Shown here: one piece after another, positions 1 to 6,485 of the stretch
Layout of the letters: each line of letters begins with the position of its first letter
How positions within the stretch are numbered: position 1 is the stretch's first letter
Source: Deltaproteobacteria bacterium
GTDB taxonomy: Bacteria; Desulfobacterota_C; Deferrisomatia; Deferrisomatales; JACRMM01
Assembly: GCA_016218905.1 (NCBI GenBank)
Contig: JACRCS010001034.1
Location: 1 to 15,475, forward strand
Direction of reading: 5' to 3'
Length of the DNA stretch: 15,475 nt
Program-made: the position numbers and the translations under genes
The notes under the pieces: generated by a model
What the model was told of the DNA's origin: nothing
The model's database searches: none
What the model saw: only the letters and a program-made list of their open reading frames with translations

Positions 1-630
1 AGCCTCGCCGAGGAGGTTGCCAGGAAACCGACGGTCCTGGTGTTCTACCGCGGGGGCTGGTGACCCTTCTGCAATAAGCAGCTGGGTCAGCTGCAATACA
101 TCGAACCTGAACTCGCCCGCCTCGGATACCAGATCCTCGCTGTAAGTCCGGACTCTCCGGAACATCTGCAACAGACCCGAGAGAAGCACAAGCTCACGTT
201 CTCTCTTCTGTCCGACAGCAAGATGATCGCCGCCCAGGCTCTTGGCATTGCGTATCGTGTCGATGCCACAACCATCGAAGCCTACCGCGGCTACGGCATC
301 CACTTGGCGGACGCCTCCGGAGAGAACCACGGGATGCTGCCGGTACCAGCTGTCTTCGTGCTGGGAATCGACCGACGAATACGCTTCCAGTATGTCAATC
401 CTGCTCACACGGTACGACTGCCCACCGAACTTCTACATTCAGCCGCTTGCGCCGCGCATCGACCTCCCCAGAGCGTCGCAGCGCGAGCGTCGGTGCGTAA
501 TCCGGTCGAATGTGGGTGTGTGATGCCTCGGTGGGGCCCTGGGGCACCATTTCATGCACTGTCGACAGAGCTGGGGGACTCGCCGACACTTGATCTCTGC
601 CTTGTAGTTGGTCCTTGCAGCCGTCTGTGA
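1..630 (+). CDS. AhpC/TSA peroxiredoxin-like protein, candidate selenoprotein (5' end outside window)
   Basis: A thioredoxin-fold AhpC/TSA family protein, likely a peroxide or disulfide oxidoreductase. It is read in frame from base 1 and its N-terminus lies outside the window. The visible family signature is VLVFYRGGW-x-PFCNKQL, then AVSPDSPE, then FSLLSD and LPVPAVFVLG. At codon 21 (61-63) the frame has TGA where the family has the catalytic Cys, giving a UxxC motif (U-P-F-C). The rest of the thioredoxin fold is intact for about 130 codons, which supports recoding to selenocysteine over a random nonsense mutation. A hairpin at 78-94 has SECIS geometry. Oddly, the family's usual C-terminus falls near base 460 (TELLHSAACAAH), yet the frame stays open to 630 with a tail I do not recognise. 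The alternative is a pseudogene that lost its Cys codon and its stop. It is followed by a toxin-antitoxin pair that is probably unrelated. Confidence 0.72.
61..63 (+). other. In-frame TGA, candidate selenocysteine codon
   Basis: The TGA lies between GGW and PFCN and replaces exactly the catalytic cysteine of the CPxC motif in Prx-like proteins. Sec/Cys exchange at this redox position is well known in selenoprotein families. Confidence 0.65.
78..94 (+). promoter_or_regulatory. Candidate bacterial SECIS hairpin
   Basis: A perfect 7-bp stem (GCAGCTG / CAGCTGC) closes a GGT loop at 85-87. The loop starts 21 nt after the TGA. Its first two bases are G, and loop size and distance fit the usual bacterial SECIS rules (loop of 3-14 nt with an early G, about 16-37 nt from the UGA). 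The hairpin lies inside the coding sequence, as expected in bacteria. Confidence 0.55.
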
Positions 631-680
631 CCACGCATACGATTGTTTGGGGGCCACGTTGTGACGGGGAGAGAGTCTCG

Positions 681-941
681 ATGGAAACCGTCGGCATCAG
701 GAATCTCAAGACGCACTTGAGCCACTACCTTGGAGAAGCCCGGAAGGGGCAGGTCATTCTGATCACCGATCGGGGGGAAGCCGTGGCCGAGTTACACCCT
801 TTGAGTCCAGAGCGTCAGGCCGTCAAGGCTCTGGCCGATCGGGGCAAGCTACACTGGGCAGGCGGCAAACCGCGGGGGCTCAGGGGCCACCGAGTTGAGG
901 GCGAAGAGGTCTCTTCGGTCCTGTTGGAGGACCGGAGATGA
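681..941 (+). CDS. Type II antitoxin, Phd/YefM (prevent-host-death) family
   Basis: An 86-aa antitoxin that should bind and neutralise the following PIN toxin and repress the operon. The N-terminal part, VGIRNLKTHLSHYLGEARKG followed by VILITDRGEAVAEL, is the typical Phd/YefM DNA-binding and dimerisation fold. The C-terminal part (RGHRVEGEEVSSVLLEDRR) is the expected toxin-wrapping tail. I chose the ATG at 681 because it starts the conserved fold and has a purine-rich GGGGAGAGAG about 8-10 nt upstream. An earlier in-frame ATG at 615 would add an N-terminus foreign to the family. The stop overlaps the toxin start as ATGA, indicating translational coupling. Confidence 0.9.
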   Translation: METVGIRNLKTHLSHYLGEARKGQVILITDRGEAVAELHPLSPERQAVKALADRGKLHWAGGKPRGLRGHRVEGEEVSSVLLEDRR

Positions 942-1378
942 TCCTGTACCTGGACTCGAGCAGTCTCGTGAAGCTGTACGTCGAGGAAACTCACTCCGAG
1001 CAGGTGCGCCGCTGGGTGGACGAGGCGACCGTCGTCTCGACCTCGGTCGTGGCGTACCCCGAGGCAGCCGCGGCGTTTGCCCGAAAAGCTCGGGAAGGAG
1101 GCATTGAGCCGGAGTCCCTGGCTCCGATCGTCGCGGCATTGGAGGGCGACTGGTCCGAGTACGCGGTGATCGGGGTCTCGGAGCGCCCGGCGGGAGGGCT
1201 GGCCGTGAAGCATGGTCTGCGCGGCTTCGACGCCATTCATCTCGCCGCGGCCCTCGAGCTCGCGACCGAAACGACAGGCGCACCCATCGCCTTCTCGTCC
1301 TTCGATGCGCGCCTCAATAGGGCTGCGGTCAGCGAGGGACTTGCGGTTCTGGAGCCCCTGGCCGTTCAGAAGATCTGA
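938..1378 (+). CDS. vapC: PIN-domain ribonuclease toxin, VapC-like
   Basis: A 146-aa PIN-domain protein, predicted to be a Mg2+-dependent endoribonuclease that cleaves tRNA, rRNA or mRNA when freed from its antitoxin. The acidic catalytic residues are in their usual places: Asp6 in MILYLDSSSLVKLY, Glu42 in VVAYPEAAAAF, Asp98 in GLRGFDAIHLAAAL and Asp123 in FSSFDARLNRAA. The length is normal for VapC. Its start overlaps the antitoxin stop by four bases (ATGA), so the two form one operon and are probably autoregulated. The specific RNA target cannot be told from sequence. Confidence 0.93.
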   Translation: MILYLDSSSLVKLYVEETHSEQVRRWVDEATVVSTSVVAYPEAAAAFARKAREGGIEPESLAPIVAALEGDWSEYAVIGVSERPAGGLAVKHGLRGFDAIHLAAALELATETTGAPIAFSSFDARLNRAAVSEGLAVLEPLAVQKI

Positions 1379-1397
1379 GCGCCGACACGGGCTCAGA
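1374..1397. terminator. Inverted repeat between convergent vapC and hipA
   Basis: A 7-bp perfect inverted repeat, TCTGAGC / GCTCAGA, with a 10-nt loop spans the stop codons of both convergent genes (vapC at 1376-1378, hipA at 1393-1395). It could act as a bidirectional terminator, but neither side has a T-tract, so support is weak. Confidence 0.3.
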
Positions 1398-2674
1398 CCA
1401 CCCTGTGGTGTTCGACGATTCTCCTCACTTCCTGTTCCGCAACCCCGGCCTGTGCCGCGAACTCCGGCCAGGCGGCAACCGCCTCTCCCACCCGCTTCAG
1501 AAGCTTCGGCGCCGTCCCGATGCCGAAGCGGTTGGCAACCTCGAGCAGGTCTGCCCGGGTGATGCCCGCGAACTTTCCGTTCACCGCCATGAGGTGCTGC
1601 GACGTCCACTCGCCTGCGGGGTTGTGGGCGTGGGTCGCGTCGTAGGCCGGCGCCAGCTCCCAACTCCCTCCCTCGCGCAAGAGGAACGAGATGTTCTTCG
1701 TGTGGTCATCGCAGTTCGCCGCCATGACGTTGAAGGCCATCCGCCGGAACGCCTCTTCCAAGGCGGCGTAGTCGAGCTGAAGACGCTGGATCACCAGAAA
1801 GACCTGACTGTAGTCGTGGGTGGCCTTCTGTTTGTAATCCAGATGCGAAAGGCCGCACAGGGTTTGCATGTGGTGCTTCGTGTTGCCGTCCCTGTCGAAT
1901 CTCCGCGTCATGAAATGAGCGCGTCCGTTCTCCTCCAAGAGCCGGCAGGGAGACATGGCGATGCCGGCAGCGCAGGCCATCCGGTGATAAGCAACCTCGA
2001 TGCGGCCGTAGTCCTGCGAGCCGCCGAGCTCGCGATCAGCACCCATGCCGTCGAATTTGAGCAGCCAGTGCTCGAAACCTTCCCCTACCTCGAACTGGCC
2101 GGCGCGGATCTCGTCGGTCTCCGGGTTCCAGGCGATGGCCGCCTTGGCTCTGGCTCCACCGGCCGAGGTCCCCACCTGGAGGATCTGGGCAAGCGCTGCC
2201 TTGGCGAGGTGATCCGTGCCGATCTCCCCCCGCGCGGCCTGCCGGGCGCCTTCGATCAGGCGAGAGAGTTTGAGGGCCGTGCTGCTCGGCGCGGCGGGGC
2301 TGCGCGCAGGCCTGAACTCCAAGGCCCCATGCCCCGCTTGCCCATGTAGGCCAGCCGGTCCAGCGCAGTGACGCGGGTCCTGTCCACGCCTTTGCTCGCC
2401 ATCCAGGCGTCGATCAGCGCATTGCCGAAGTCATCCGGCAGGGCATCGGCCACGAGACCCGGCAAGCGTTTGTAGGTCAGCTCGGGAAGGGCGGGGAAGA
2501 CAAAGGGCCTGTCCGCCTGGGAAAGCGGCAGGGTGAAGGGGCGAGCTCGATGCCGGAACGGACGAAGGCGGGCGCAACCTCAAAGGCGTAGTACCCGAGC
2601 TTCGGGTCAAGGGCCACGGCGCCGACGGTCTTTCCCCAGACCCGCACCTCGACGACATCAACTGGCCTATACAC
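1393..2674 (-). pseudogene. hipA: HipA-like Ser/Thr kinase toxin, broken by two frameshifts
   Basis: HipA kinases phosphorylate glutamyl-tRNA synthetase or other targets and cause growth arrest. The gene starts at GTG 2674, overlapping the hipB stop (GTGTATAG). It begins with the HipA N-terminal subdomain (VDVVEVRVWGKTVGAV). Homology then shifts frame twice. At 2538-2541 a CCCC run needs one more base to continue LAPFTLPLSQADRPF. At 2325-2328 a run of four G on the coding strand needs a fifth to join KRGMG to ALEFRPARS. The last 309-codon segment is intact: glycine-rich loop (SAGGARAKAA), the MTRRFDRDGN segment, catalytic NCDDHTKN and metal-binding PAYDAT. The restored length of about 427 aa is normal for HipA. 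The protein is probably not made full-length here unless the two indels are sequencing errors. Confidence 0.85.
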
Positions 2675-2978
2675 GCGGCGACCCTCTTGCCTTGGAGGCC
2701 CGCTGCCGCACCGGCTTGGTCTTCAGCATCTGCAAAGGGCTGATGGAGACGGCCGGCGCCAGGGAGTTGAGCCAGTCCGCCCTCCCCAGGGCGCGCAAGA
2801 CCTTGACCAGGGAGCCAACCGTGGCCCCTTTCCCGGCCTCCAGATTCTTGACGGCATTCAAGGCAACGCCTGCCTGTTCGGCGAGCCGGCGCTGGTCGAT
2901 GTTCTGCTGGAGGCGGAGCTCTCGCAGGTGCCGGCCGAGCTCGGCCTCCCACTCTTCCGGCGTCAAGCGGTCAGTCAT
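2667..2978 (-). CDS. hipB: HipB-like antitoxin / XRE-family regulator
   Basis: A 103-aa protein with an XRE (HTH_3) domain at about residues 14-70: LGRHLRELRLQQNIDQRRLA, then EQAGVALNAVKNLEAGKG and VKVLRALGRADWL. The tail QRASKARGSPRV is basic. It should repress its own operon and neutralise HipA. It starts at ATG 2976-2978 with no clear Shine-Dalgarno; TATAAATG overlaps the start, so a leaderless mRNA is possible. Its stop overlaps the hipA start by 8 bp. With hipA broken it may persist as an orphan regulator. Confidence 0.85.
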   Translation of the reverse strand: MTDRLTPEEWEAELGRHLRELRLQQNIDQRRLAEQAGVALNAVKNLEAGKGATVGSLVKVLRALGRADWLNSLAPAVSISPLQMLKTKPVRQRASKARGSPRV

Positions 2979-2985
2979 TTATAGC

Positions 2986-3046
2986 CCATTAAGGGTTGTT
3001 TAACTGACGAACTCCGCACAAAAACCTTTATTAAGTCCACTAATGG
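2986..3046. promoter_or_regulatory. hipB promoter region with two operator-like sites
   Basis: This AT-rich stretch stands out from the GC-rich surroundings. It holds two matches to CCAYTAAKGG: CCATTAAGGG at 2986-2995 and CCACTAATGG at 3037-3046. Their starts are 51 bp apart, about five helical turns. Each is an imperfect palindrome, as expected for dimeric HipB-type repressors. A further AT-rich half-palindrome (CTTTATTAAG) lies at 3026-3035. The exact promoter boxes cannot be assigned with confidence. Confidence 0.4.
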
Positions 3047-3298
3047 CAATAGATAGCATGGTCTGCGTGCGACTTCAACCCTCACTCTGCCGTTGGCTCA
3101 CCCAAGCGACTTTGGCGGATGTCCCCCTGGGCCGGATCGGGGATCACGAAATAGGAGGCTGTCCCCGATTGTCACCCGGCCCGGCACCTCGGGCTCCTGG
3201 GCGAGCTGGCAGGATGAGACGAGGTCGCGGTCTACCCAGAGCCCCCGGGGAAGCAAAGGATGCTCCGTCGGCTTGCATACGAGTCTGAGGCTTGACGG
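3047..3298. other. Intergenic region with no supported gene
   Basis: I see no convincing coding signal between the hipB operator region and the end of the 216-aa gene. The frames that are open here have atypical composition and no recognisable motif. The only clear structure is the inverted repeat at 3136-3169, listed separately. Confidence 0.6.
3136..3169. repeat. REP-like palindrome
   Basis: An 8-bp perfect inverted repeat, ATCGGGGA / TCCCCGAT, is separated by 18 bases containing GAAATAGGAGGCTG. The word order GAAATAGG-x-GCTGTCCCC resembles dispersed REP elements mobilised by REP-associated tyrosine transposases in several GC-rich genomes. No transposase is present in the window. Family membership is from memory of the motif style, not a search. 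Confidence 0.4.
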
Positions 3299-3949
3299 TC
3301 ATTTGCCCTGCACGGAGCGTTTTGCGGCCCGGTCGAGCAGATCCGACCAGTCCGGAGCGCCCTCGCCGACGGCCCCTATGAGCCGGTCACGTACCGCCCT
3401 CCGCTTCTCCTTCGGGCAGGCGCGCAGGAACTCGCCCACCGCGTGGCAGGCTTTTTCGGCAGGAAAGTCCGGGGCCCAGGCGAGGACACCGTCCGAGGGG
3501 AATTCCTCGGCCCTCCGAAGCCCAGCAACGATGCCTTGGCAGATCACCTCCGCCGACTCCTCGAGTCCGAGCTCCATCCGCCTCTTCATGTCGCCCATGG
3601 CATCTTCCACCGCCTCGTCCAGGAGTTCCCACGCAGCCTCCGAGGGTTCGACGTACCGCCCGCGCTGCCGGCCTGATCTTCTGTTGAGCGCATCGATCCC
3701 GAGAGACGTCAGGGCCGTGTAGAGGCCTTCCGAAACCTCGTCAGCCGAGGGAAAGGAAAGGAGCTCGACGGCGATCCGCTCGGCCTCTTCCCGGAGATTC
3801 GGGTACCGCCCGAGGAGGACGTTCAGGACGGCCGCCACCTCGGCCGGGGCCAGCCGCTGAAGCACCGCGGCGGCTGGGGTCTTCCCGGTCGAAGGACGTT
3901 TTGGTCTCGGGATCCGCGCCTCGGAGCGCGGCGATCCGGGCGCTGACAT
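3299..3949 (-). CDS. Hypothetical protein (216 aa), downstream of CcbP-like gene
   Basis: I do not recognise the family. The protein has a basic, Pro-rich N-terminus (residues 1-25), then an alpha-helical body including APAEVAAVLNVLLGRYPNL, a motif SGRQRGRYVEPSEAAWELLD, and Cys residues in ESAEVICQGIVAG, AEKACHAVGEFLRACP. There is no signal peptide or membrane segment. I chose ATG 3949 because it overlaps the upstream stop as TGATG, a classic coupled start. The frame is open further upstream, but that part is an Arg-rich antisense-like run over the neighbour. Expression with the CcbP-like gene suggests a joint role that sequence cannot define. Confidence 0.7.
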   Translation of the reverse strand: MSAPGSPRSEARIPRPKRPSTGKTPAAAVLQRLAPAEVAAVLNVLLGRYPNLREEAERIAVELLSFPSADEVSEGLYTALTSLGIDALNRRSGRQRGRYVEPSEAAWELLDEAVEDAMGDMKRRMELGLEESAEVICQGIVAGLRRAEEFPSDGVLAWAPDFPAEKACHAVGEFLRACPKEKRRAVRDRLIGAVGEGAPDWSDLLDRAAKRSVQGK

Positions 3950-4275
3950 CACAAACCGAGCCACTCGCGATAGGCGGCAACGTAGAGGGCACCGCTCGAG
4001 CGCTCGGGGAAGACGACATCGGAGGCGGCGACCACGTGCTCGGTGCCGTCCCCGCGGCGGCATCTCGCCGTCAGGCCGCGGCGCACATTCCCGTCGTAGT
4101 CGATCTCGATCACCGACACCGGCTCGCCAATCACGAAGGCGTCGGCCGGCAAGGCGAGCTCGTCCTCCAAGACCTGTCGAAAGGCCCAGAGCTGCTCGTC
4201 ATCGCCGTAAGCATCGACTGTGATCTCCTCGATCAGGTCGTCGAGGTCCTTGTCAACCGCTCCTGCTCGGCTCAT
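3949..4275 (-). CDS. CcbP-like (calcium-binding) domain protein
   Basis: A 108-aa acidic protein. The segment LDDLIEEITVDAYGDDEQLW, then AFRQVLEDELALPADAFVIG and EPVSVIEIDYDG, resembles the CcbP-type domain (Pfam Calci_bind_CcbP), named from a cyanobacterial calcium-binding protein. The family name is from memory, and Ca2+ binding in this copy is inferred. The C-terminus, VVFPERSSGALYVAAYREWLGL, is a compact extra segment. The ATG at 4275 has AAGGGGG six bases upstream; the frame extends upstream, but without a better ribosome-binding site. The stop overlaps the next gene's start (TGATG). Confidence 0.65.
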   Translation of the reverse strand: MSRAGAVDKDLDDLIEEITVDAYGDDEQLWAFRQVLEDELALPADAFVIGEPVSVIEIDYDGNVRRGLTARCRRGDGTEHVVAASDVVFPERSSGALYVAAYREWLGL

Positions 4276-4433
4276 CGATCCCCCTTCCCACCCTTCCCGG
4301 AAAGACCCCCTTGGCGACGGCACGGCCCGAGCCATTGCATCCAAGCGCGTCTAATCGGGCAGGTCGCGGATCAAGCGCAGAGGTCTCCCTGTCCTGGCGG
4401 CAGCGCCCCGCCTTCCTGGGAGCCTCCGCCGTC
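4276..4433. other. Short intergenic gap, no gene seen
   Basis: 158 bases between the 93-aa and CcbP-like genes. It contains only the strong ribosome-binding site (AAGGGGG) for the CcbP-like gene; no other structure is evident. Confidence 0.6.
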
Positions 4434-4715
4434 TCATCGCGACTTCGAGAGCTCTTCCCACTCGGCCTTCAGCTCGGGGTAGGTCGCACAGGTCCGCTGG
4501 TTCGGGCACTCGGGGCAGTAGCCGTCGCACCCGTCATCCACGAACGTGAAGCCCAGCTCGGAGAAGATCTTGGGGTAAGCAAGCTCGTCGCGGCTGCAGG
4601 CTTCGAAGAGCTCCACCCTCTCTCGAAAGGCGGAGTCCTCGTCCTCCGTTCCCTCCGGCCCAAACCAGAGGCCTTCCTCTTCGCCCTGATCTTCCTCGTC
4701 CCACTTCTCACCCAT
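4434..4715 (-). CDS. Small acidic cysteine-cluster protein (93 aa)
   Basis: Unrecognised 93-aa protein. It has a strongly acidic N-terminus (residues 1-30, rich in Glu and Asp) and a C-terminal cysteine cluster C63-x3-C67-x2-C70-x5-C76 (CDGYCPECPNQRTC), which could bind zinc or an iron-sulfur cluster. Its ATG at 4715 overlaps the end of the upstream AlbA_2-type remnant by 8 bp (ATGGGTGA), so it was probably translated as the next gene of that operon. The function is unknown; the overlap and good codon structure make it likely to be real. Confidence 0.65.
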   Translation of the reverse strand: MGEKWDEEDQGEEEGLWFGPEGTEDEDSAFRERVELFEACSRDELAYPKIFSELGFTFVDDGCDGYCPECPNQRTCATYPELKAEWEELSKSR

Positions 4716-4991
4716 GATCGTTTCCTGGATTCGGTTTGGCGAGCGCCTTCAAGCCCAAGCCGGTTGTGACATAGCGCTGCAGGCTGCTCCTCGGCTTCTC
4801 CGGGATCGTCATGGCCAGCCAGCCTCGAGCAGCGGGCGGAGGAACTTGGTGCGGAACTTCGTCCGATGCTGCCAGCCCAAGACCCGCATCAACTCACCCA
4901 CTGAGCACTCTTCCTTCGCATATTCCAGTAGTTGCACTTGGTCCCTACTTGGTCCCAACTTGGTCCCAGCTCGGCCTTGTCCGGCCTCCCT
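4708..4991 (-). pseudogene. C-terminal remnant of AlbA_2/Fic-like ATPase gene
   Basis: The minus-strand frame ending at TGA 4708-4710 encodes about 94 residues with no convincing own start. It reads AGTKLGPSRDQVQLLEYA, KEECSVGELMRVLGWQHRTK, FRTKFLRPLLEAGWLAMTIP, then EKPRSSLQRYVTT. This is the C-terminal repeat plus winged-helix end typical of AlbA_2/Fic-type ATP-binding regulators (DRTKFRxxxLxPLLxxGxLxMTxPxKPRSSxQRY). The N-terminal and ATPase parts are missing. It follows the stop of the 497-aa gene in the same frame. A matching N-terminal fragment lies at 7254-7310, so the two look like halves of one interrupted gene. Confidence 0.7.
4936..4968. repeat. Three tandem 11-bp repeats
   Basis: ACTTGGTCCCT followed by two copies of ACTTGGTCCCA, head to tail with no spacers. 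On the minus strand the repeats encode the TKLGPSRDQV-type linker of the AlbA_2/Fic-like C-terminal remnant, so they are best read as coding repeats rather than iterons. Confidence 0.75.
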
Positions 4992-6485
4992 CTACTTGCC
5001 TGCACGGCGCGCTGCCTGCACCTCGCGGTCGTCGATGGCCCAACCGGCCTCGTCGATCAGCAACTCGGTGTGGCCGTCTGCGTCTCGCTCGACCCGGCAC
5101 GTTACGGCCCTCGCCCAGGGATCCGCCCAGCCGGGAGCCGAACCCCACACGACTTCCAGCGTCTCGCCGCCGGTCTCGGCCTCCCGCAGGAGATCGAAGA
5201 GGGTCGACTCGTCCCGGTGGACCCACGGCGCGGGGATCATCTCGTCGAGGAACCCCCACCGGAGCCGCACGGAGCCGTGCAGCCGTCCGTACTCGTAGAA
5301 GGCGTACAGGGACTTGGCGTCGGCTTCGAGGCGTCGCCGCAGCCTCTCCGTCTGGCCCTCCCGCAGGTAGCGCTCCAGTTTCGCGGGCTCCCCAAAGGGA
5401 TGGGAAATGCCGCGGGAACCCTGGACGAGGAGGTCCGTCGTGATCTTGAGCGTACGGCCCCGGCGGTTGAGGCGGATGGTCTTCTGAGGCGGACCGAGCT
5501 CCGCAAGCCGGCGGTCGCAGGGATCGAACGTCAGCTTCGAGAGGAGGCCCCGCACGTATTCCGCAGCGATGATGTCATAGGAGGCAAGCCGTTCACGGAG
5601 CGCCGGGAACTCGTCGGAGAGATAGGTCTGGACCTCACGCTTCTCCACATCCACCAGGACCACAGCGTCGGGCATCTTCGCGGGAAACGCGTAGACGACG
5701 ACGCGCCGGAGCGCTGCGAGTTCCGCGGCGTGGGCGGAGCGCCGGCACTCGTAGGCCTTCCGGTTCGCCTCGATCACCGCCGGGTCCGGCCGCGCGGTTT
5801 CCCAGCGGCGCACGAGGGTGAGCCGCTCACGGACCGCCCTGCGCGCGGCAGAAACCGCTTCGTGTCCTGGAACGAGCTCCCACAGGACGTCTTCGCGCAC
5901 CCGGATGGGGGAGCCCCGGCGCCCGAAATGCGACTCTTCGGCGCCAAGTGCGGCCCATTGGGTAACCGACTTCACGAAGGCGACCACATCGTCCGGTCGC
6001 ATGGGCCGGCGGTGCGCATCGAGCACGGCCACGGCCGTCCGCTGGGCGGACCACGAACCGAAGAGGCTCAGCCCCTTCCACGCTTCCCGGAGCTCCTCGG
6101 CGGTCAGCGGCACCTCAGGACCGGGCAGCGGGGGCGGCTCGGGACGAACCACCTTCATCTGGGGCACCTTGGGGGGACGGAGACCAAGCCGGAAGAGCCA
6201 CAGGTCGAGCTCGTCGTCGTGGGGATCGAGCGCGTACCGGTCGCCCTCCCGGTACACCGGAGGCCGGGCGGGCCGGCAGCGCTGGAGGGAGGCAAGCGCC
6301 GCGGCCTCGGGGGCTACCCCAGCCGCGTTGAAACGCCGGGCCACCTCCGCGAGCGTCATCGGCTCTCCGCGTTCGAGCAGGGCGACGAGCAGCAGGCTGA
6401 ACGTGTTCGCCTCCCGGTGGTCCTTGAGGGCCCGAAGGTCAGGGACGTCGATTCGCAGAGTCTGGCAATAGGATCGGCTCTTCAA
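4992..6485 (-). CDS. Unknown 497-aa protein with winged-helix-like domains, third gene of MNT-HEPN unit
   Basis: I do not recognise the family. Residues about 28-100 (NTFSLLLVALLERGEPMTLA, EVARRFNAAGV, then PPVYREGDRYALD) look like a winged helix. Residues about 136-215 (SAQRTAVAVLDAHRRPMRPD, DVVAFVK) look like a second one. A mixed alpha/beta region follows (VVVYAFPAKMPDAVVLVDVE, then FDPCDRRLAELGPPQKTIRL). The C-terminal third contains KSLYAFYEYGRLHGSVRLRW. There are no membrane segments. Start: TTG 6485 overlaps the HEPN stop as TTGA, so translation is coupled to the MNT-HEPN pair. A plus-strand frame over this region is open for most of its length but is antisense-like. A regulatory or effector role with the toxin-antitoxin pair is inference only. 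Confidence 0.75.
   Translation of the reverse strand: MKSRSYCQTLRIDVPDLRALKDHREANTFSLLLVALLERGEPMTLAEVARRFNAAGVAPEAAALASLQRCRPARPPVYREGDRYALDPHDDELDLWLFRLGLRPPKVPQMKVVRPEPPPLPGPEVPLTAEELREAWKGLSLFGSWSAQRTAVAVLDAHRRPMRPDDVVAFVKSVTQWAALGAEESHFGRRGSPIRVREDVLWELVPGHEAVSAARRAVRERLTLVRRWETARPDPAVIEANRKAYECRRSAHAAELAALRRVVVYAFPAKMPDAVVLVDVEKREVQTYLSDEFPALRERLASYDIIAAEYVRGLLSKLTFDPCDRRLAELGPPQKTIRLNRRGRTLKITTDLLVQGSRGISHPFGEPAKLERYLREGQTERLRRRLEADAKSLYAFYEYGRLHGSVRLRWGFLDEMIPAPWVHRDESTLFDLLREAETGGETLEVVWGSAPGWADPWARAVTCRVERDADGHTELLIDEAGWAIDDREVQAARRAGK

Noticed and set aside
61..63. Simple nonsense mutation in the peroxiredoxin-like gene
   Set aside because: Not fully excluded, but the exact match to the catalytic Cys position and the hairpin at SECIS distance make selenocysteine the better reading.
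815..1663. 282-codon minus-strand frame over vapC
   Set aside because: Arg/Gly-rich antisense frame covering the PIN toxin and part of hipA; no motif and no start signal.
1405..2349. 314-codon open frame on the plus strand
   Set aside because: Antisense of the HipA C-terminal segment, whose kinase motifs are clear on the minus strand.
4936..4968. 11-bp repeats as replication iterons or a CRISPR array
   Set aside because: Only three copies with no spacers, and they encode the known repetitive linker of AlbA_2/Fic-like proteins.
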